DNA of 64,000 nucleotides, taken from NCBI RefSeq assembly GCF_020708045.1, contig NZ_JAJFES010000002.1, positions 186,001 through 250,000 on the forward strand, given 5' to 3'. The notes under the pieces are model-generated. The model did no database searches. It was not told the DNA's origin and saw nothing but the letters and a program-made list of their open reading frames with translations. This DNA is from Massilia sp. IC2-278 (GTDB lineage Bacteria > Pseudomonadota > Gammaproteobacteria > Burkholderiales > Burkholderiaceae_D). Positions 42,212 through 50,658 of this stretch are shown here, in pieces; position 1 is the first letter of the stretch; each line of letters starts with the position of its first letter. Position numbers and translations under genes: made by a program.

Positions 42212-43782
42212 GGGGTGTCTTCAAACATCGTCAGGTAATTCATACGCAAGTTCTTGCGGTCGATCTTGCCGTTCGGGTTGCGCGGGAAGGCTTCCATCAC
42301 GAAGGCGATATGCGCCGGCACCATCCAGGCCGGCAGGCGGCGCTGGCATTCCTTCAGCAGGGCCTTGTCGCCCACATCCTCCTTTGGCAGGGCCAGCAGC
42401 ACGATGGCCTGGCCCAGCTGCGGATGCGGCACGCCAAAGGCGACGGTTTCCGCCACCAGGCCGGTGGCGTACACCGCTTCCTCGACTTCGTTCGGGCTGA
42501 CGCGGTAGCCCGAGACCTTGATCATGTCGTCGCTGCGGCCGATGAAGTACAGGTAGCCTTCCTCGTCCATGCGCACGGTGTCGCCGGACCAGACGGCCAT
42601 CTCGACCAGCGGCAGGGCCGGATCGTGCCCCGGCGCCGGCTTGAAGCGCTCGGCGGTTTTCACCGGGTCGTTCCAGTAGCCGAGCGAGACCAGGGCGCCG
42701 CGGTGCACCAGTTCGCCCGGCTCGTGCGGTTCGCACGGCGTGCCGTCCGGACGCACCACCATCACCTGCGCGTTCGGAATTGCGCGGCCTATCGAATCGG
42801 GGCGGCGCTCGAGTTCCGACGGCGGCAGGTAAGTCGAGCGGAAGGCTTCGGTCAGGCCGTACATCAGGAACAGTTGGGCGCGTGGCAGCGCGGCGCGCAG
42901 GGCGGCGACCGTGGTGGCCGGCATGGCGCCGCCTGAATTGGTGAGATAGCGCAGCGTGCAATCCGCAGGCCAGGGCAAGGCGCACAGCTGGAACCACAGC
43001 GGCGGCACGGCGGCCAGGCCGGTGATGCGCTCGTCCACGACGGCCTTCAGCACGTCTTTTGCGAACAGGTGGTTCAGCAGCACGGCAGTGGCGCCGGCCA
43101 GGAAGGCACAGGTCAGCTGGCTCAGGCCATAGTCGAAACTGAGCGGCAGCACTGACAGGATGCGGTCTTGCGGCGCCATGTGCAGGTAGCTGGCCACGCT
43201 GCGGGCGCCGGCCACCATGTTCCGGTGCGAGAGCACCACGCCCTTGGGCTTGCCGGTGCTGCCCGAGGTGTAGAGGATGGCGGCCATGTCGGCGTCGATG
43301 GCGCGGCGCGCGGCCAGCACGGCCTGCTCCGGCGCTGCCTGCGCGGCATCCCAGCCGCGCACCTCGAAGCGCTCGGCTGGGACGGCGGCCCCGGTGACGA
43401 AAACGGTCTTCAAATCCGGACACTGCGCCAGCGCCTCACCCAGCTGCGCCAGGCGCTCGGGAGAAGTCAGCAGCACGCGCACATTGCAGTCGGCCAGGAT
43501 GTGCGCGACTTGCTCGGCCTTCAGCTGCGGGTTCACCGGCACGAACACGGCGCCGGCCAGCGAGGCGCCGAACATGGCGGCCACGTTCTCGATGCGCTTT
43601 TCCAGGAACACGGCGACGCGCTCGCGCGGCTGTACCGCGGCGGCGATGAACGCGCCAGCCGCGCCTTCGACGGCGGCGGCCAGCGCGGTGTAATCGAGCC
43701 GCGCCGCGCTATACACAAGCGCTTCGGCGCCAGGCGTGCGGCGCGCGGAATCGAAGATGAAGTCGTGGATCAGGTCAGCCAT
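42208..43782 (-). CDS. Acyl-CoA ligase (AMP-forming), exosortase A associated
   Basis: 524 residues of the ANL superfamily. The phosphate-binding motif AAILYTSGSTGKPKGVVLSH (shown in part: LYTSGSTGKPKGVV) lies near 170-189, the adenylate region MYGLTEAFRSTYL near 306-318, and the C-terminal YFIGRSDDMIKVSGYRVSP contains the hinge and lysine regions. It matches the TIGR03098-type ligase of PEP-CTERM loci. It should activate a carboxylic acid as adenylate and transfer it to a thiol, plausibly the acyl carrier protein at 46334. It leads the two-gene operon with the decarboxylase. Confidence 0.9.
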   Translation of the reverse strand: MADLIHDFIFDSARRTPGAEALVYSAARLDYTALAAAVEGAAGAFIAAAVQPRERVAVFLEKRIENVAAMFGASLAGAVFVPVNPQLKAEQVAHILADCNVRVLLTSPERLAQLGEALAQCPDLKTVFVTGAAVPAERFEVRGWDAAQAAPEQAVLAARRAIDADMAAILYTSGSTGKPKGVVLSHRNMVAGARSVASYLHMAPQDRILSVLPLSFDYGLSQLTCAFLAGATAVLLNHLFAKDVLKAVVDERITGLAAVPPLWFQLCALPWPADCTLRYLTNSGGAMPATTVAALRAALPRAQLFLMYGLTEAFRSTYLPPSELERRPDSIGRAIPNAQVMVVRPDGTPCEPHEPGELVHRGALVSLGYWNDPVKTAERFKPAPGHDPALPLVEMAVWSGDTVRMDEEGYLYFIGRSDDMIKVSGYRVSPNEVEEAVYATGLVAETVAFGVPHPQLGQAIVLLALPKEDVGDKALLKECQRRLPAWMVPAHIAFVMEAFPRNPNGKIDRKNLRMNYLTMFEDTP

Positions 43783-43869
43783 GGCAAGGATTCGTGGGTC
43801 GCGCCGGCAGGGGACGCGCAGCCCGCAATCTTAACAGCTTGCAGCTTTTGACCGCAGCACGGTTTTTGG

Positions 43870-44033
43870 TTAGAGCCTATTCCAGCAGGTACGGGGAAGC
43901 GGATGGCGACAGCATGGCAAGCGCGGGCAAGGCGCGAGGAGGCCGCATGGTGGTTCCATGCAACGACGAGCAACGCCGCCCCCGCTTGTCAGGCGCGCCA
44001 GCAGCGACTCGGACCTGCTGGGATAGGCTCTAA
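43870..44033. repeat. 164-bp element bounded by 21-bp inverted repeats (MITE-like)
   Basis: The left end TTAGAGCCTATTCCAGCAGGT (43870-43890) and the right end (44013-44033) are inverted repeats with one mismatch. The interior is GC-rich, does not encode a transposase and has partly similar halves. It sits in the gap between the divergent ligase and aminotransferase genes. It looks like a small non-autonomous element or a repetitive sequence of the genus. It may also supply promoter or RNA structure to the aminotransferase gene starting 47 nt later. Confidence 0.6.
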
Positions 44034-44079
44034 ACATGTTCCGTGGCAAATTATTCAACACAAGGTTTATACTGAAGCC

Positions 44080-45267
44080 ATGCTTGCGTCTTCGTCTTCC
44101 ACCCGTCCGGCCATTCCCCTCGCACCGGTCTTGTCCGCTTCGTCGTTCCGGCGGGCGGCGAGTGCACCTGCGCGCACGGTGCTCGATGCAGGGTCGTATC
44201 GGCTGGTGACGAGCGGACGCGTGGCGATTGCGCTGGCGCTGCGCGAACTCGGCATCCAGGCCGGCGACACGGTGCTGGTGCCGGCCTACCACAGCCCCTC
44301 GATGATCCCGCCGGTGCTCTGGCGCGAGGCCACGCCCGTGTTCTACCGGGTCGGCCCCGATGCGCGTGTCGACCTGGACGACCTGGCGGCCAGGATCGAT
44401 GCCGGCACGCGCGCCGTGATGGTCACCCATTACTTCGGCTTCCCCCAGGACATAGCGCCGATCCGCGCCCTGTGCGACGCGCGCGGCATTGCCCTGGTCG
44501 AGGACTGCGCCCATGCCTTCATTGGCGAGCATGCCGGCCAGCCGCTGGGCAGCTGGGGCGATTATGCGATTGCTAGCAGCATGAAGTTCTTCCCGATCTA
44601 CGAAGGCGGCGCGCTGGTCTCGAAAACCCGCAGCCTGGACAAGGTGCGCGTGCACTCGGCCGGCGCCGGCTTCGAGGCGAAAGCGCTGCTCAATTCGCTC
44701 GAACGCGGCTTCGCCTATGGCCGCCTGCCGGGCGTGCAGGCGGCCCTGTGGCTGCCGCTGCGCGCAAAGAGCGCCCTCTGGGGCATGCTCAAGCGCGGCC
44801 GCAAGACCCCGGCCAAGTCGCTGGCCCCGGATTCCTCGGACAGCAGCTTCAATTTCGATCCGCGCTGGCTCGACAAGCGCTCTTCCCTGTTCGCGCGCAG
44901 CGTGCTGAAGCTGGCCTCGCCTGCACGCATCCAGGCGCTGCGCCGCAGCCATTACGCGCGCCTGGACACAGCCCTGCGCGGCCTGCCTGGCGTACGCCCG
45001 CTGCATGCACGCCTGCCCGACGGCGCCTGCCCCTGGGTCTTCCCGCTGCTGGCCGACGATCCGGAAGCCCTGTGCGCGCGCCTGAAAGCGGCGGGCGTGC
45101 CGCTGACGCGCTTCGGTTATCCGCTGTGGGGAGGCATGGATGCGGACACCTGCCCGAACGCGGCCATGCTGTCGCGCCGGGTGCTGTCGCTGCCCTGCCA
45201 CCAGGAGCTGCGCGAGGCGGAAGTCGACTGGCTGGTCCAGGCCGTGCGCAAGGCGGTGCTGGCATGA
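44080..45267 (+). CDS. DegT/DnrJ/EryC1-family PLP aminotransferase
   Basis: 395 residues from ATG 44080; earlier frame sequence is inside the palindromic element. Features: DTVLVPAYHSPSMIPPVLW in the N-terminal half, VEDCAHAFIGEHAG (Asp contacting PLP) and SSMKFFPIYEGGALV in which the lysine after SSM is the expected Schiff-base residue. This fold makes amino sugars from keto-sugars, with glutamate as donor, or moves other amines. Here it is transcribed with the transferase and acyl carrier protein genes, so an amino group for the EPS substituent is likely. It overlaps the next gene by 4 nt. Confidence 0.82.
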   Translation: MLASSSSTRPAIPLAPVLSASSFRRAASAPARTVLDAGSYRLVTSGRVAIALALRELGIQAGDTVLVPAYHSPSMIPPVLWREATPVFYRVGPDARVDLDDLAARIDAGTRAVMVTHYFGFPQDIAPIRALCDARGIALVEDCAHAFIGEHAGQPLGSWGDYAIASSMKFFPIYEGGALVSKTRSLDKVRVHSAGAGFEAKALLNSLERGFAYGRLPGVQAALWLPLRAKSALWGMLKRGRKTPAKSLAPDSSDSSFNFDPRWLDKRSSLFARSVLKLASPARIQALRRSHYARLDTALRGLPGVRPLHARLPDGACPWVFPLLADDPEALCARLKAAGVPLTRFGYPLWGGMDADTCPNAAMLSRRVLSLPCHQELREAEVDWLVQAVRKAVLA

Positions 45268-46337
45268 GCTGGCGCATTCATCCCGCGCGCGACTTCGCCC
45301 GGCATGCCGCCGACTGGGAAGGCCTGCACGCACGCGGCCCGGCCATCAGCCTGCTGGCGGCCGACTTCGTCGCGCCGCTGGTCGAACAGTTCGGCCGCGA
45401 GGGCGATCTGCTGGCCGTCTGGCGCAAGGATGGCACGGTCGGCGCCATGGCCATCGTGCGCCCGACCCGGCGCGGCGCCTGGGCCACCTTCCAGCCGGCG
45501 CAGGCGCCGCTCGGCCTGTGGCTGCAGCAGCCCGGCCTGGACACGGAAAAGCTGGCGCGCAGCCTGCTCGGCGCCCTGCCCGGCTTTCCGCTGATCTTTG
45601 CGCTGACCCAGATGGACCCGATGCTGATGCCGCGGCCCGCCGACGGCCCCTGCACCCGCACCCTCGACTACATCGACACCGCACGCGTGACGCTGAACGG
45701 CAGCTTCGACGACTACTGGGCCGGGCGCGGCAAGAACCTGCGCGGCAACCTGAAGAAGCAGCGCGCGCGCCTGGAGCGCGAAGGCATCGCCACGCGCCTG
45801 CAAATCGACCGCGATCCAACAGCCATGGCGCAAGCCGTGGCCGACTACGGCCGCCTGGAAAGCTCGGGCTGGAAGGCCGGCAAGGGTACGGCGGTCAGCG
45901 CCGATAACGCTCAGGGCCGCTACTACCGCGCCATGCTCGAAGCGCTGGCAAGCCGCAACGCAGGGAGCCGCATCTCCTCCAGTGTTTACCGGTATTATTT
46001 CAACGAGCAGCTGGTCGCGATGGACCTGTGCGTGGAAGACGCCGACAGCATCGTGGTCCTGAAGACCAGCTACGACGAAAGCGTACCGAGCAACTGGTCG
46101 CCCACGCTGCTGATGCGCGAGGAAGCAACGCGCGCCCTGTTCGACGCCGGCTGTTTTGCCCGCATCGAGTTCTACGGCCGCGTGATGGATTGGCACCTGC
46201 GCTGGACGGACGAGGTACGCACTATGTACCATGTTAATTATTACCGCTGGCCCGGACTGCGCCGCCTGCACGCCCTGCTCGATGCACGAACGAACGCGCG
46301 CAACCGCCCGGCCCCTACACCGACGACGAGCTTATGA
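45264..46337 (+). CDS. FemAB/BioF2-like GNAT transferase
   Basis: 357 residues from ATG 45264 (ATGA overlap with the aminotransferase). The central region GRGKNLRGNLKKQRARLEREG and the C-terminal part with YYRAMLEALASR and SVYRYYFNEQLVAMDLCVED are those of the GNAT-fold BioF2/FemAB-like family, which transfer acyl or aminoacyl groups to amines. No signal peptide or membrane segment. It is followed at once by the acyl carrier protein gene (4-nt overlap), suggesting it uses an ACP-bound donor. A different FemAB-like protein is encoded at 60920-62005. Confidence 0.75.
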   Translation: MSWRIHPARDFARHAADWEGLHARGPAISLLAADFVAPLVEQFGREGDLLAVWRKDGTVGAMAIVRPTRRGAWATFQPAQAPLGLWLQQPGLDTEKLARSLLGALPGFPLIFALTQMDPMLMPRPADGPCTRTLDYIDTARVTLNGSFDDYWAGRGKNLRGNLKKQRARLEREGIATRLQIDRDPTAMAQAVADYGRLESSGWKAGKGTAVSADNAQGRYYRAMLEALASRNAGSRISSSVYRYYFNEQLVAMDLCVEDADSIVVLKTSYDESVPSNWSPTLLMREEATRALFDAGCFARIEFYGRVMDWHLRWTDEVRTMYHVNYYRWPGLRRLHALLDARTNARNRPAPTPTTSL

Positions 46338-46582
46338 AGTACCTTGAAGAAGTCAAAACCCTCCTGATCGACGTGCTGAACCTCGGCCCCGCCGGCCAGG
46401 CCCTGAACGCCGATTCGCCGCTGCTGGGCAGCCTGCCCGAGCTCGACTCGATGGCCGTGGTCACCCTGATCGGCGCCCTCGACGAGCATTTCGGCATCGC
46501 CATCGACGACGACGACATCAGCGCCAGCACCTTTGCCACGCTCGGCAGCCTGGCCGCCTTCGTCGAAGAGCGCGCACAGTAA
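46334..46582 (+). CDS. Acyl carrier protein, exosortase A associated
   Basis: 82 residues, acidic, four-helix ACP pattern. PELDSMAVV carries the conserved serine S39 that receives the 4'-phosphopantetheine arm. It is clearly different from the fatty-acid ACP (LGADSLDTVE-type), so it should serve a dedicated pathway. Its neighbours (acyl-CoA ligase on the other strand, PLP decarboxylase, GNAT transferase and two hydrolases) suggest it holds an acyl or amino-acyl group for transfer to the polysaccharide. Start overlaps the upstream stop; the next gene starts directly after its TAA. Confidence 0.88.
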   Translation: MKYLEEVKTLLIDVLNLGPAGQALNADSPLLGSLPELDSMAVVTLIGALDEHFGIAIDDDDISASTFATLGSLAAFVEERAQ

Positions 46583-47422
46583 ATGGGCGCGCCCGGCCAC
46601 GCTCCCGCCGACGCCTTTTTCCTCGACACAGCGGACGGCCCGCGCTTTTGCCTGTATCACGCCCCCGTGGGCGAGATGCGCGGCGCCCTGGTCTACCTGC
46701 ACCCGTTCGCCGAGGAGATGAACCGTTCGCGGCGCATGGCCGCGCTGCAGGCACGCGCCTTCGCCATGCAAGGCATTGCCGTGCTGCTGCTGGATTTGCA
46801 CGGCTGCGGCGACAGCGATGGCGACTTCGGCGATGCATCCTGGGATGGCTGGCTGCGCGACGTCGCGGCGGCGCGTGGCTGGATCGAACAAAAGACCGGC
46901 TGCACGGCCGGCCTGTGGGGCCTGCGCCTGGGCGCCCTGCTCGCGGTTTGCCACGCCCAGCGTGCACCGGTGCCACCGGCGCGGCTGCTGCTGTGGCAGC
47001 CAGTGACGATTGGCTCGGGTTACCTGAACCAGTTTTTGCGCCTGAAACTGGCAGGCGAACTGCTGGCCGGCGGCAGCGACAGCGGCGGCACCGACGCCCT
47101 GCGCGAAGCGTTAAAAGCCGGCGAAGCGCTGGAAATCGCCGGCTACACGCTGGGCCCGGCGCTGGCCGATGGCATCGACGCGGCCGATGCGCGCGCCCTG
47201 GCGCCGCGCTGCACTATCGACTGGTGCGAAGTCGTGGCCGCGCCGGAGCGCCCGCTGCCGCCGGCGGCTGCGCGCGTGGTCGATACCTGGCGCCTGCAGG
47301 GCAGCCGGGTGAATGTGCACCTGGCCGCCGGCCCGCAGTTCTGGGCCGCGCCCGAGACCGTCGATTGCCCGAACCTGATCGCGGCCAGCAGCGCCGCCCT
47401 GATAACCCATTCCCATGCCTGA
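46583..47422 (+). CDS. Exosortase A system hydrolase 2 (alpha/beta fold)
   Basis: 279 residues. Alpha/beta-hydrolase features: VYLHPFAEEMNRSRRM (oxyanion region near 38-53), LLLDLHGCGDSDGDFGDASW and GLWGLRLGALLAVC near 110-123. In the nucleophile-elbow position the usual G-x-S-x-G reads G-L-R-L-G, so the serine is missing. This fits the TIGR03101-type hydrolase of PEP-CTERM loci, whose reaction is not known. It may act on the thioester of the acyl carrier protein next to it, or be a non-catalytic partner. Starts directly after the ACP stop codon. Confidence 0.85.
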   Translation: MGAPGHAPADAFFLDTADGPRFCLYHAPVGEMRGALVYLHPFAEEMNRSRRMAALQARAFAMQGIAVLLLDLHGCGDSDGDFGDASWDGWLRDVAAARGWIEQKTGCTAGLWGLRLGALLAVCHAQRAPVPPARLLLWQPVTIGSGYLNQFLRLKLAGELLAGGSDSGGTDALREALKAGEALEIAGYTLGPALADGIDAADARALAPRCTIDWCEVVAAPERPLPPAAARVVDTWRLQGSRVNVHLAAGPQFWAAPETVDCPNLIAASSAALITHSHA

Positions 47423-48290
47423 AGAACGCGCCCTTTCCTTCCCCTGCGGCGACGCCTGGCTGTACGGCATCGTCAGCCTGCCCGCCGCAGCGAATCCGCC
47501 GCACCAGCGCGGCGTGCTGATCGTGGTCGGCGGCCCGCAATACCGCGCCGGCAGCCACCGCCAGTTCACCCTGCTGGCGCGCGACCTGGCCGCCGCCGGC
47601 GTGCCGGCGATGCGCTTCGACTACCGCGGCATGGGCGACAGCGAGGGAGACTTGCGCGCTTTCGACAGCGTCGACGACGACCTGCGCGCGGCGATCGACC
47701 GCTTCTTCCTCGAAGTGCCGGGCATGCAGGAAGTCGTGCTCTGGGGCCTGTGCGACGGCGCCTCGGCCGCCGCCATGTACGCGCCCCAGGATGCGCGCGT
47801 GGCCGGGCTGGTGCTATTGAATCCCTGGGTGCGCACCGAAGAAGGCGCGGCGCGCGCCACCATCAAGCATTACTATCGTGCGCGCCTGTTCGATGCGCGC
47901 CTGTGGAAAAAGGTTGCCAGCGGCCAGTTCGATGTGAAGGCCTCGGTGCGCGGCTTGTGGCAGGACCTGGGCAAGGCCTTCAGGCCGCGCCCGCCGGCCG
48001 AAGCCAGCGTCAGCCCTGGTACAACCGCGCCGGCAACTGCCCCACTGCCCGAGCGCATGCAGGCCGCGCTCACCCGCTTCGGCGGCCGCGTGCTGGTGGT
48101 GCTGAGCGGCGCCGACCTCACGGCCCAGGAATTCGCCGACCTGTCATCGCGTCCCGGCGCCTGGCAAAAGCTGCTCGCCGCACCGCGCTTCACGCGCCAG
48201 AAGATTGAGAAGGCCGACCACACCTTCTCGCGCCGCCCCTGGCAAGACCAGGTATCGAACTGGACACGCGACTGGCTGCGCTCCTGGTAA
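47415..48290 (+). CDS. Exosortase A system hydrolase 1 (alpha/beta fold)
   Basis: 291 residues, overlapping the previous gene by 8 nt. Alpha/beta-hydrolase features: VGGPQYRAGSHRQ near 37-49, RFDYRGMGDSEGD near 69-81 and VVLWGLCDGASAAAMYA near 107-123, where the elbow reads G-L-C-D-G with cysteine in place of serine. This is the TIGR03100-type hydrolase 1. A cysteine nucleophile suits thioesterase or acyl transfer chemistry. It probably works with hydrolase 2 and the ACP in polysaccharide decoration. Last gene before the molybdate operon. Confidence 0.86.
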   Translation: MPEERALSFPCGDAWLYGIVSLPAAANPPHQRGVLIVVGGPQYRAGSHRQFTLLARDLAAAGVPAMRFDYRGMGDSEGDLRAFDSVDDDLRAAIDRFFLEVPGMQEVVLWGLCDGASAAAMYAPQDARVAGLVLLNPWVRTEEGAARATIKHYYRARLFDARLWKKVASGQFDVKASVRGLWQDLGKAFRPRPPAEASVSPGTTAPATAPLPERMQAALTRFGGRVLVVLSGADLTAQEFADLSSRPGAWQKLLAAPRFTRQKIEKADHTFSRRPWQDQVSNWTRDWLRSW

Positions 48291-48318
48291 AGCAGCGCTC
48301 ACCGGCTCATCCGCACGA

Positions 48319-48346
48319 AGCGCAATATACGGAAGTATATAACGCT
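48319..48346. promoter_or_regulatory. ModE-box-like operator upstream of modA
   Basis: AGCGCAATATA (48319-48329), a 6-nt spacer and TATATAACGCT (48336-48346) form a near-perfect inverted repeat close to the ModE consensus (CGxTATATA-N6-TATAACG type). It lies 39 bp before the modA GTG. A ModE-type regulator is encoded at 50659, so molybdate-dependent repression of this operon is likely. Confidence 0.78.
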
Positions 48347-48384
48347 GTTACACTGGCGGGAATAACCCATCAGGAGGACTTCCC

Positions 48385-49143
48385 GTGTCTGCTGTGACCA
48401 CCCGCCGTTTCCTTGCCAGCGCCGTTCTGTTCGCGGCCAGTACCCTCTCCCAAGCAGCTGAAATCACCGTCTCGGCCGCCGCCAGCCTGACCGACGCCTT
48501 CAAGGAAATCGCGCAAAGCTATGAAGCCGCCCACCCGGGCAGCAAGGTGCTGCTGAACTTCGCCGCCTCGGGCGCCCTGCTGCAGCAAATGGCCAAGGGT
48601 GCGCCGGTCGACGTGTTCGCCTCTGCCGACCAGGAAACCATGGACTCGGCCGTCAAGCAGAAGCTGGTGGCGCCAAGCGAGCGCGTCAACTTCGTACGCA
48701 ACACCCTGGTGCTGGTGGTCCCAGCCGACAGCACCCTGAACCTGAAACGCCTCGACGACCTGCGCCAGGAAAAGGTGACGCGCCTGGCCGTCGGCAACCC
48801 GGCCAGCGTGCCGGCCGGCCGCTACACCCAGGACGCCCTCGAAACGGCCAAACTGTGGGCGCCGCTGGGCCCGAAAATGATCATGACCCAGAACGTGCGC
48901 CAGGCGCTCGACTACGTGGCGCGCGGCGAAACCGAAGCCGGCTTCGTCTACGGTTCGGACGCCGTCTCCTTCAAGGGCAAGGTGAAAGTGGCGATGGAAG
49001 TGCCGCTGTCGACCGCGATCAGCTACCCGATCGCCGCCACCGCCGGCGCAAAGGACCTTGCCGAGGCACGCCGCTTCATCGCCTGGGTCCAGGCCCCGGC
49101 GGCGCAGGCCGTGCTGACCCGCTACGGCTTCCTCAAGCCTTGA
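48385..49143 (+). CDS. modA: Molybdate ABC transporter substrate-binding protein ModA
   Basis: 252 residues starting at GTG 48385, which follows a strong AGGAGGA (48372-48378). A Sec signal peptide (TTRRFLASAVLFAASTLSQA, cleavage after SQA near residue 23) precedes ITVSAAASLTDAFKEIA, the ModA N-terminal ligand loop. Other anion-binding parts are FAASGALLQQMAKGAPVDVFASAD and VARGETEAGFVYGSD. It binds molybdate or tungstate in the periplasm and delivers it to ModBC. A ModE-like box lies upstream. Confidence 0.93.
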   Translation: MSAVTTRRFLASAVLFAASTLSQAAEITVSAAASLTDAFKEIAQSYEAAHPGSKVLLNFAASGALLQQMAKGAPVDVFASADQETMDSAVKQKLVAPSERVNFVRNTLVLVVPADSTLNLKRLDDLRQEKVTRLAVGNPASVPAGRYTQDALETAKLWAPLGPKMIMTQNVRQALDYVARGETEAGFVYGSDAVSFKGKVKVAMEVPLSTAISYPIAATAGAKDLAEARRFIAWVQAPAAQAVLTRYGFLKP

Positions 49144-49163
49144 ACACGATTCGCTGATCCTCG

Positions 49164-49835
49164 ATGCACCCGACCTGGACCGCCCTCGCCCTGTCGCTGA
49201 AAGTCGCCTGCTGGGCCACCGCGATTGCACTCGTGTTGGGCGTGGCGGTCGGCTTCCTGCTGGCGCGGCGCCGCTTTCCGGGCCGCGAACTGCTGGACAC
49301 GATCCTGACCCTGCCGATGGTGATGCCGCCCACCGTGCTCGGCTACTACCTGCTGGTGCTGCTGGGCCGCAAGGGCTGGATCGGGCAAAGCCTGCAGGAC
49401 TGGTTCGGCATCAACCTGATCTTCACCTGGCAGGGCGCGGTGATCGCCGCCGCCATCGTCGCTTTCCCCCTGGTGTTCAAGCCGGCGCGGGCCGCCTTCG
49501 AGACCGTCGACGGCCGCCTGGAAGACGCGGCGCGCGTGCTCGGCATCTCCGAGGCGGCGCTGTTCCTGCGCGTGACCCTGCCGCTGGCCTGGCGCGGCAT
49601 CCTGGCCGGCGCCCTGCTGGCATTCGCACGCGCGATGGGCGAATTCGGCGCCACGCTGATGGTGGCCGGCAGCATCCCCGGTCGTACCCAGACGCTGTCG
49701 ATCGCCGTCTACGAGGCGGTGCAGGCCGGGCAGGACGACATTGCGAATACCCTGGTCCTGATCACCTCGGCGGTCTGCATCGCCGTGCTGCTGACCGCGG
49801 GGCGGCTGGCCCCGGGCCGCGTTGGGTACCGCTAG
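49164..49835 (+). CDS. modB: Molybdate ABC transporter permease ModB
   Basis: 223 residues with five to six TM segments. The EAA loop is visible as EDAARVLGISEAALFLRVTLPLAWRGI (shown in part: ARVLGISEAALFLRVTLPLA), and PMVMPPTVLGYYLLVLLG is the conserved second helix region. Starts 20 nt after the modA stop, ends 9 nt before modC. Forms the inner-membrane channel for molybdate. Confidence 0.93.
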   Translation: MHPTWTALALSLKVACWATAIALVLGVAVGFLLARRRFPGRELLDTILTLPMVMPPTVLGYYLLVLLGRKGWIGQSLQDWFGINLIFTWQGAVIAAAIVAFPLVFKPARAAFETVDGRLEDAARVLGISEAALFLRVTLPLAWRGILAGALLAFARAMGEFGATLMVAGSIPGRTQTLSIAVYEAVQAGQDDIANTLVLITSAVCIAVLLTAGRLAPGRVGYR

Positions 49836-49844
49836 AATCCCTTG

Positions 49845-50570
49845 ATGCAATTCGATCTCGACATCCAGAAAACCCTGCGCTCCGGCAAACGCACGTTTCA
49901 TCTGAACCTGCGCCTGCAGTCGGACAGCCAGCGCCTGGTCATCCTCGGTCCTTCGGGCGCCGGCAAGAGCCAGACGCTGCGCGCGATCGCCGGCCTGCTG
50001 CGCCCCGACAGCGGCCGCATCATGGTCGGCGGCGCCCTGCTGTTCGATGCGCAGCAGCGCATCAACCTGAAGCCGCAGGCGCGCCGCATGGGCTACCTGT
50101 TCCAGGACTACGCCCTGTTCCCGCACCTGAGCGTGCGCCAGAACATCGCCTTTGGCGAGACGCCGGGCTGGCGCAATCCGGGCAGGCGGGCCAGCAGCGA
50201 GGCGGTCGAACGCTGGCTGGCCGCCTTCCACCTCGAGCACCTGGCGCACCAGCTGCCGGGCGAACTCTCGGGCGGCCAGCGCCAGCGCGTGGCCCTGGCG
50301 CGCGCCCTGGTGGCGCAGCCGGCAGCCCTGCTGCTGGACGAACCCTTCGCCGCCCTCGACCCCGACCTGCGGATTGTGCTGCGCGGCGAATTGGACCGCC
50401 TGCAGCGCGAGCTGGCGCTGCCGATGATCCTGATCAGCCACGACGTGGCCGACGCCGAGGTCTTCGGCGACCACGTGGTGCGCATGCAGGATGGCGCCGT
50501 CCACCATGGCGCGCTCGTCGTGGATGCCGACATCGACCCCGTACTTGCTGAAAAGAAAACGCACAGGTAG
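49845..50570 (+). CDS. modC: Molybdate ABC transporter ATP-binding protein ModC (short form)
   Basis: 241 residues from ATG 49845; TTG just before it is a less likely start. ATPase motifs are complete: Walker A LGPSGAGKSQTLRAIAG (about 32-48), Q-loop region YLFQDYALFPHL, signature LSGGQRQRVALARAL, Walker B ALLLDEPFAALD and the H-loop ISHDVAD. Usual ModC proteins are about 350 residues with a C-terminal MOP/TOBE domain that is absent here; the regulator at 50659 carries two such domains instead. Energises molybdate import. Confidence 0.92.
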   Translation: MQFDLDIQKTLRSGKRTFHLNLRLQSDSQRLVILGPSGAGKSQTLRAIAGLLRPDSGRIMVGGALLFDAQQRINLKPQARRMGYLFQDYALFPHLSVRQNIAFGETPGWRNPGRRASSEAVERWLAAFHLEHLAHQLPGELSGGQRQRVALARALVAQPAALLLDEPFAALDPDLRIVLRGELDRLQRELALPMILISHDVADAEVFGDHVVRMQDGAVHHGALVVDADIDPVLAEKKTHR

Positions 50571-50658
50571 GATCGCGCATCCTTGCGCGCTGCCTGCGCA
50601 ACCTTACCGGAGCCACCATGTTCTTCATCTCTTTCCTGTCCTGCCAAGAGGCCGCCGC

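Noticed and set aside
43794-44033. Frame of 79 codons within the MITE-like element.
   Set aside because: It spans the palindromic ends, has no ribosome site and contains no recognisable domain.
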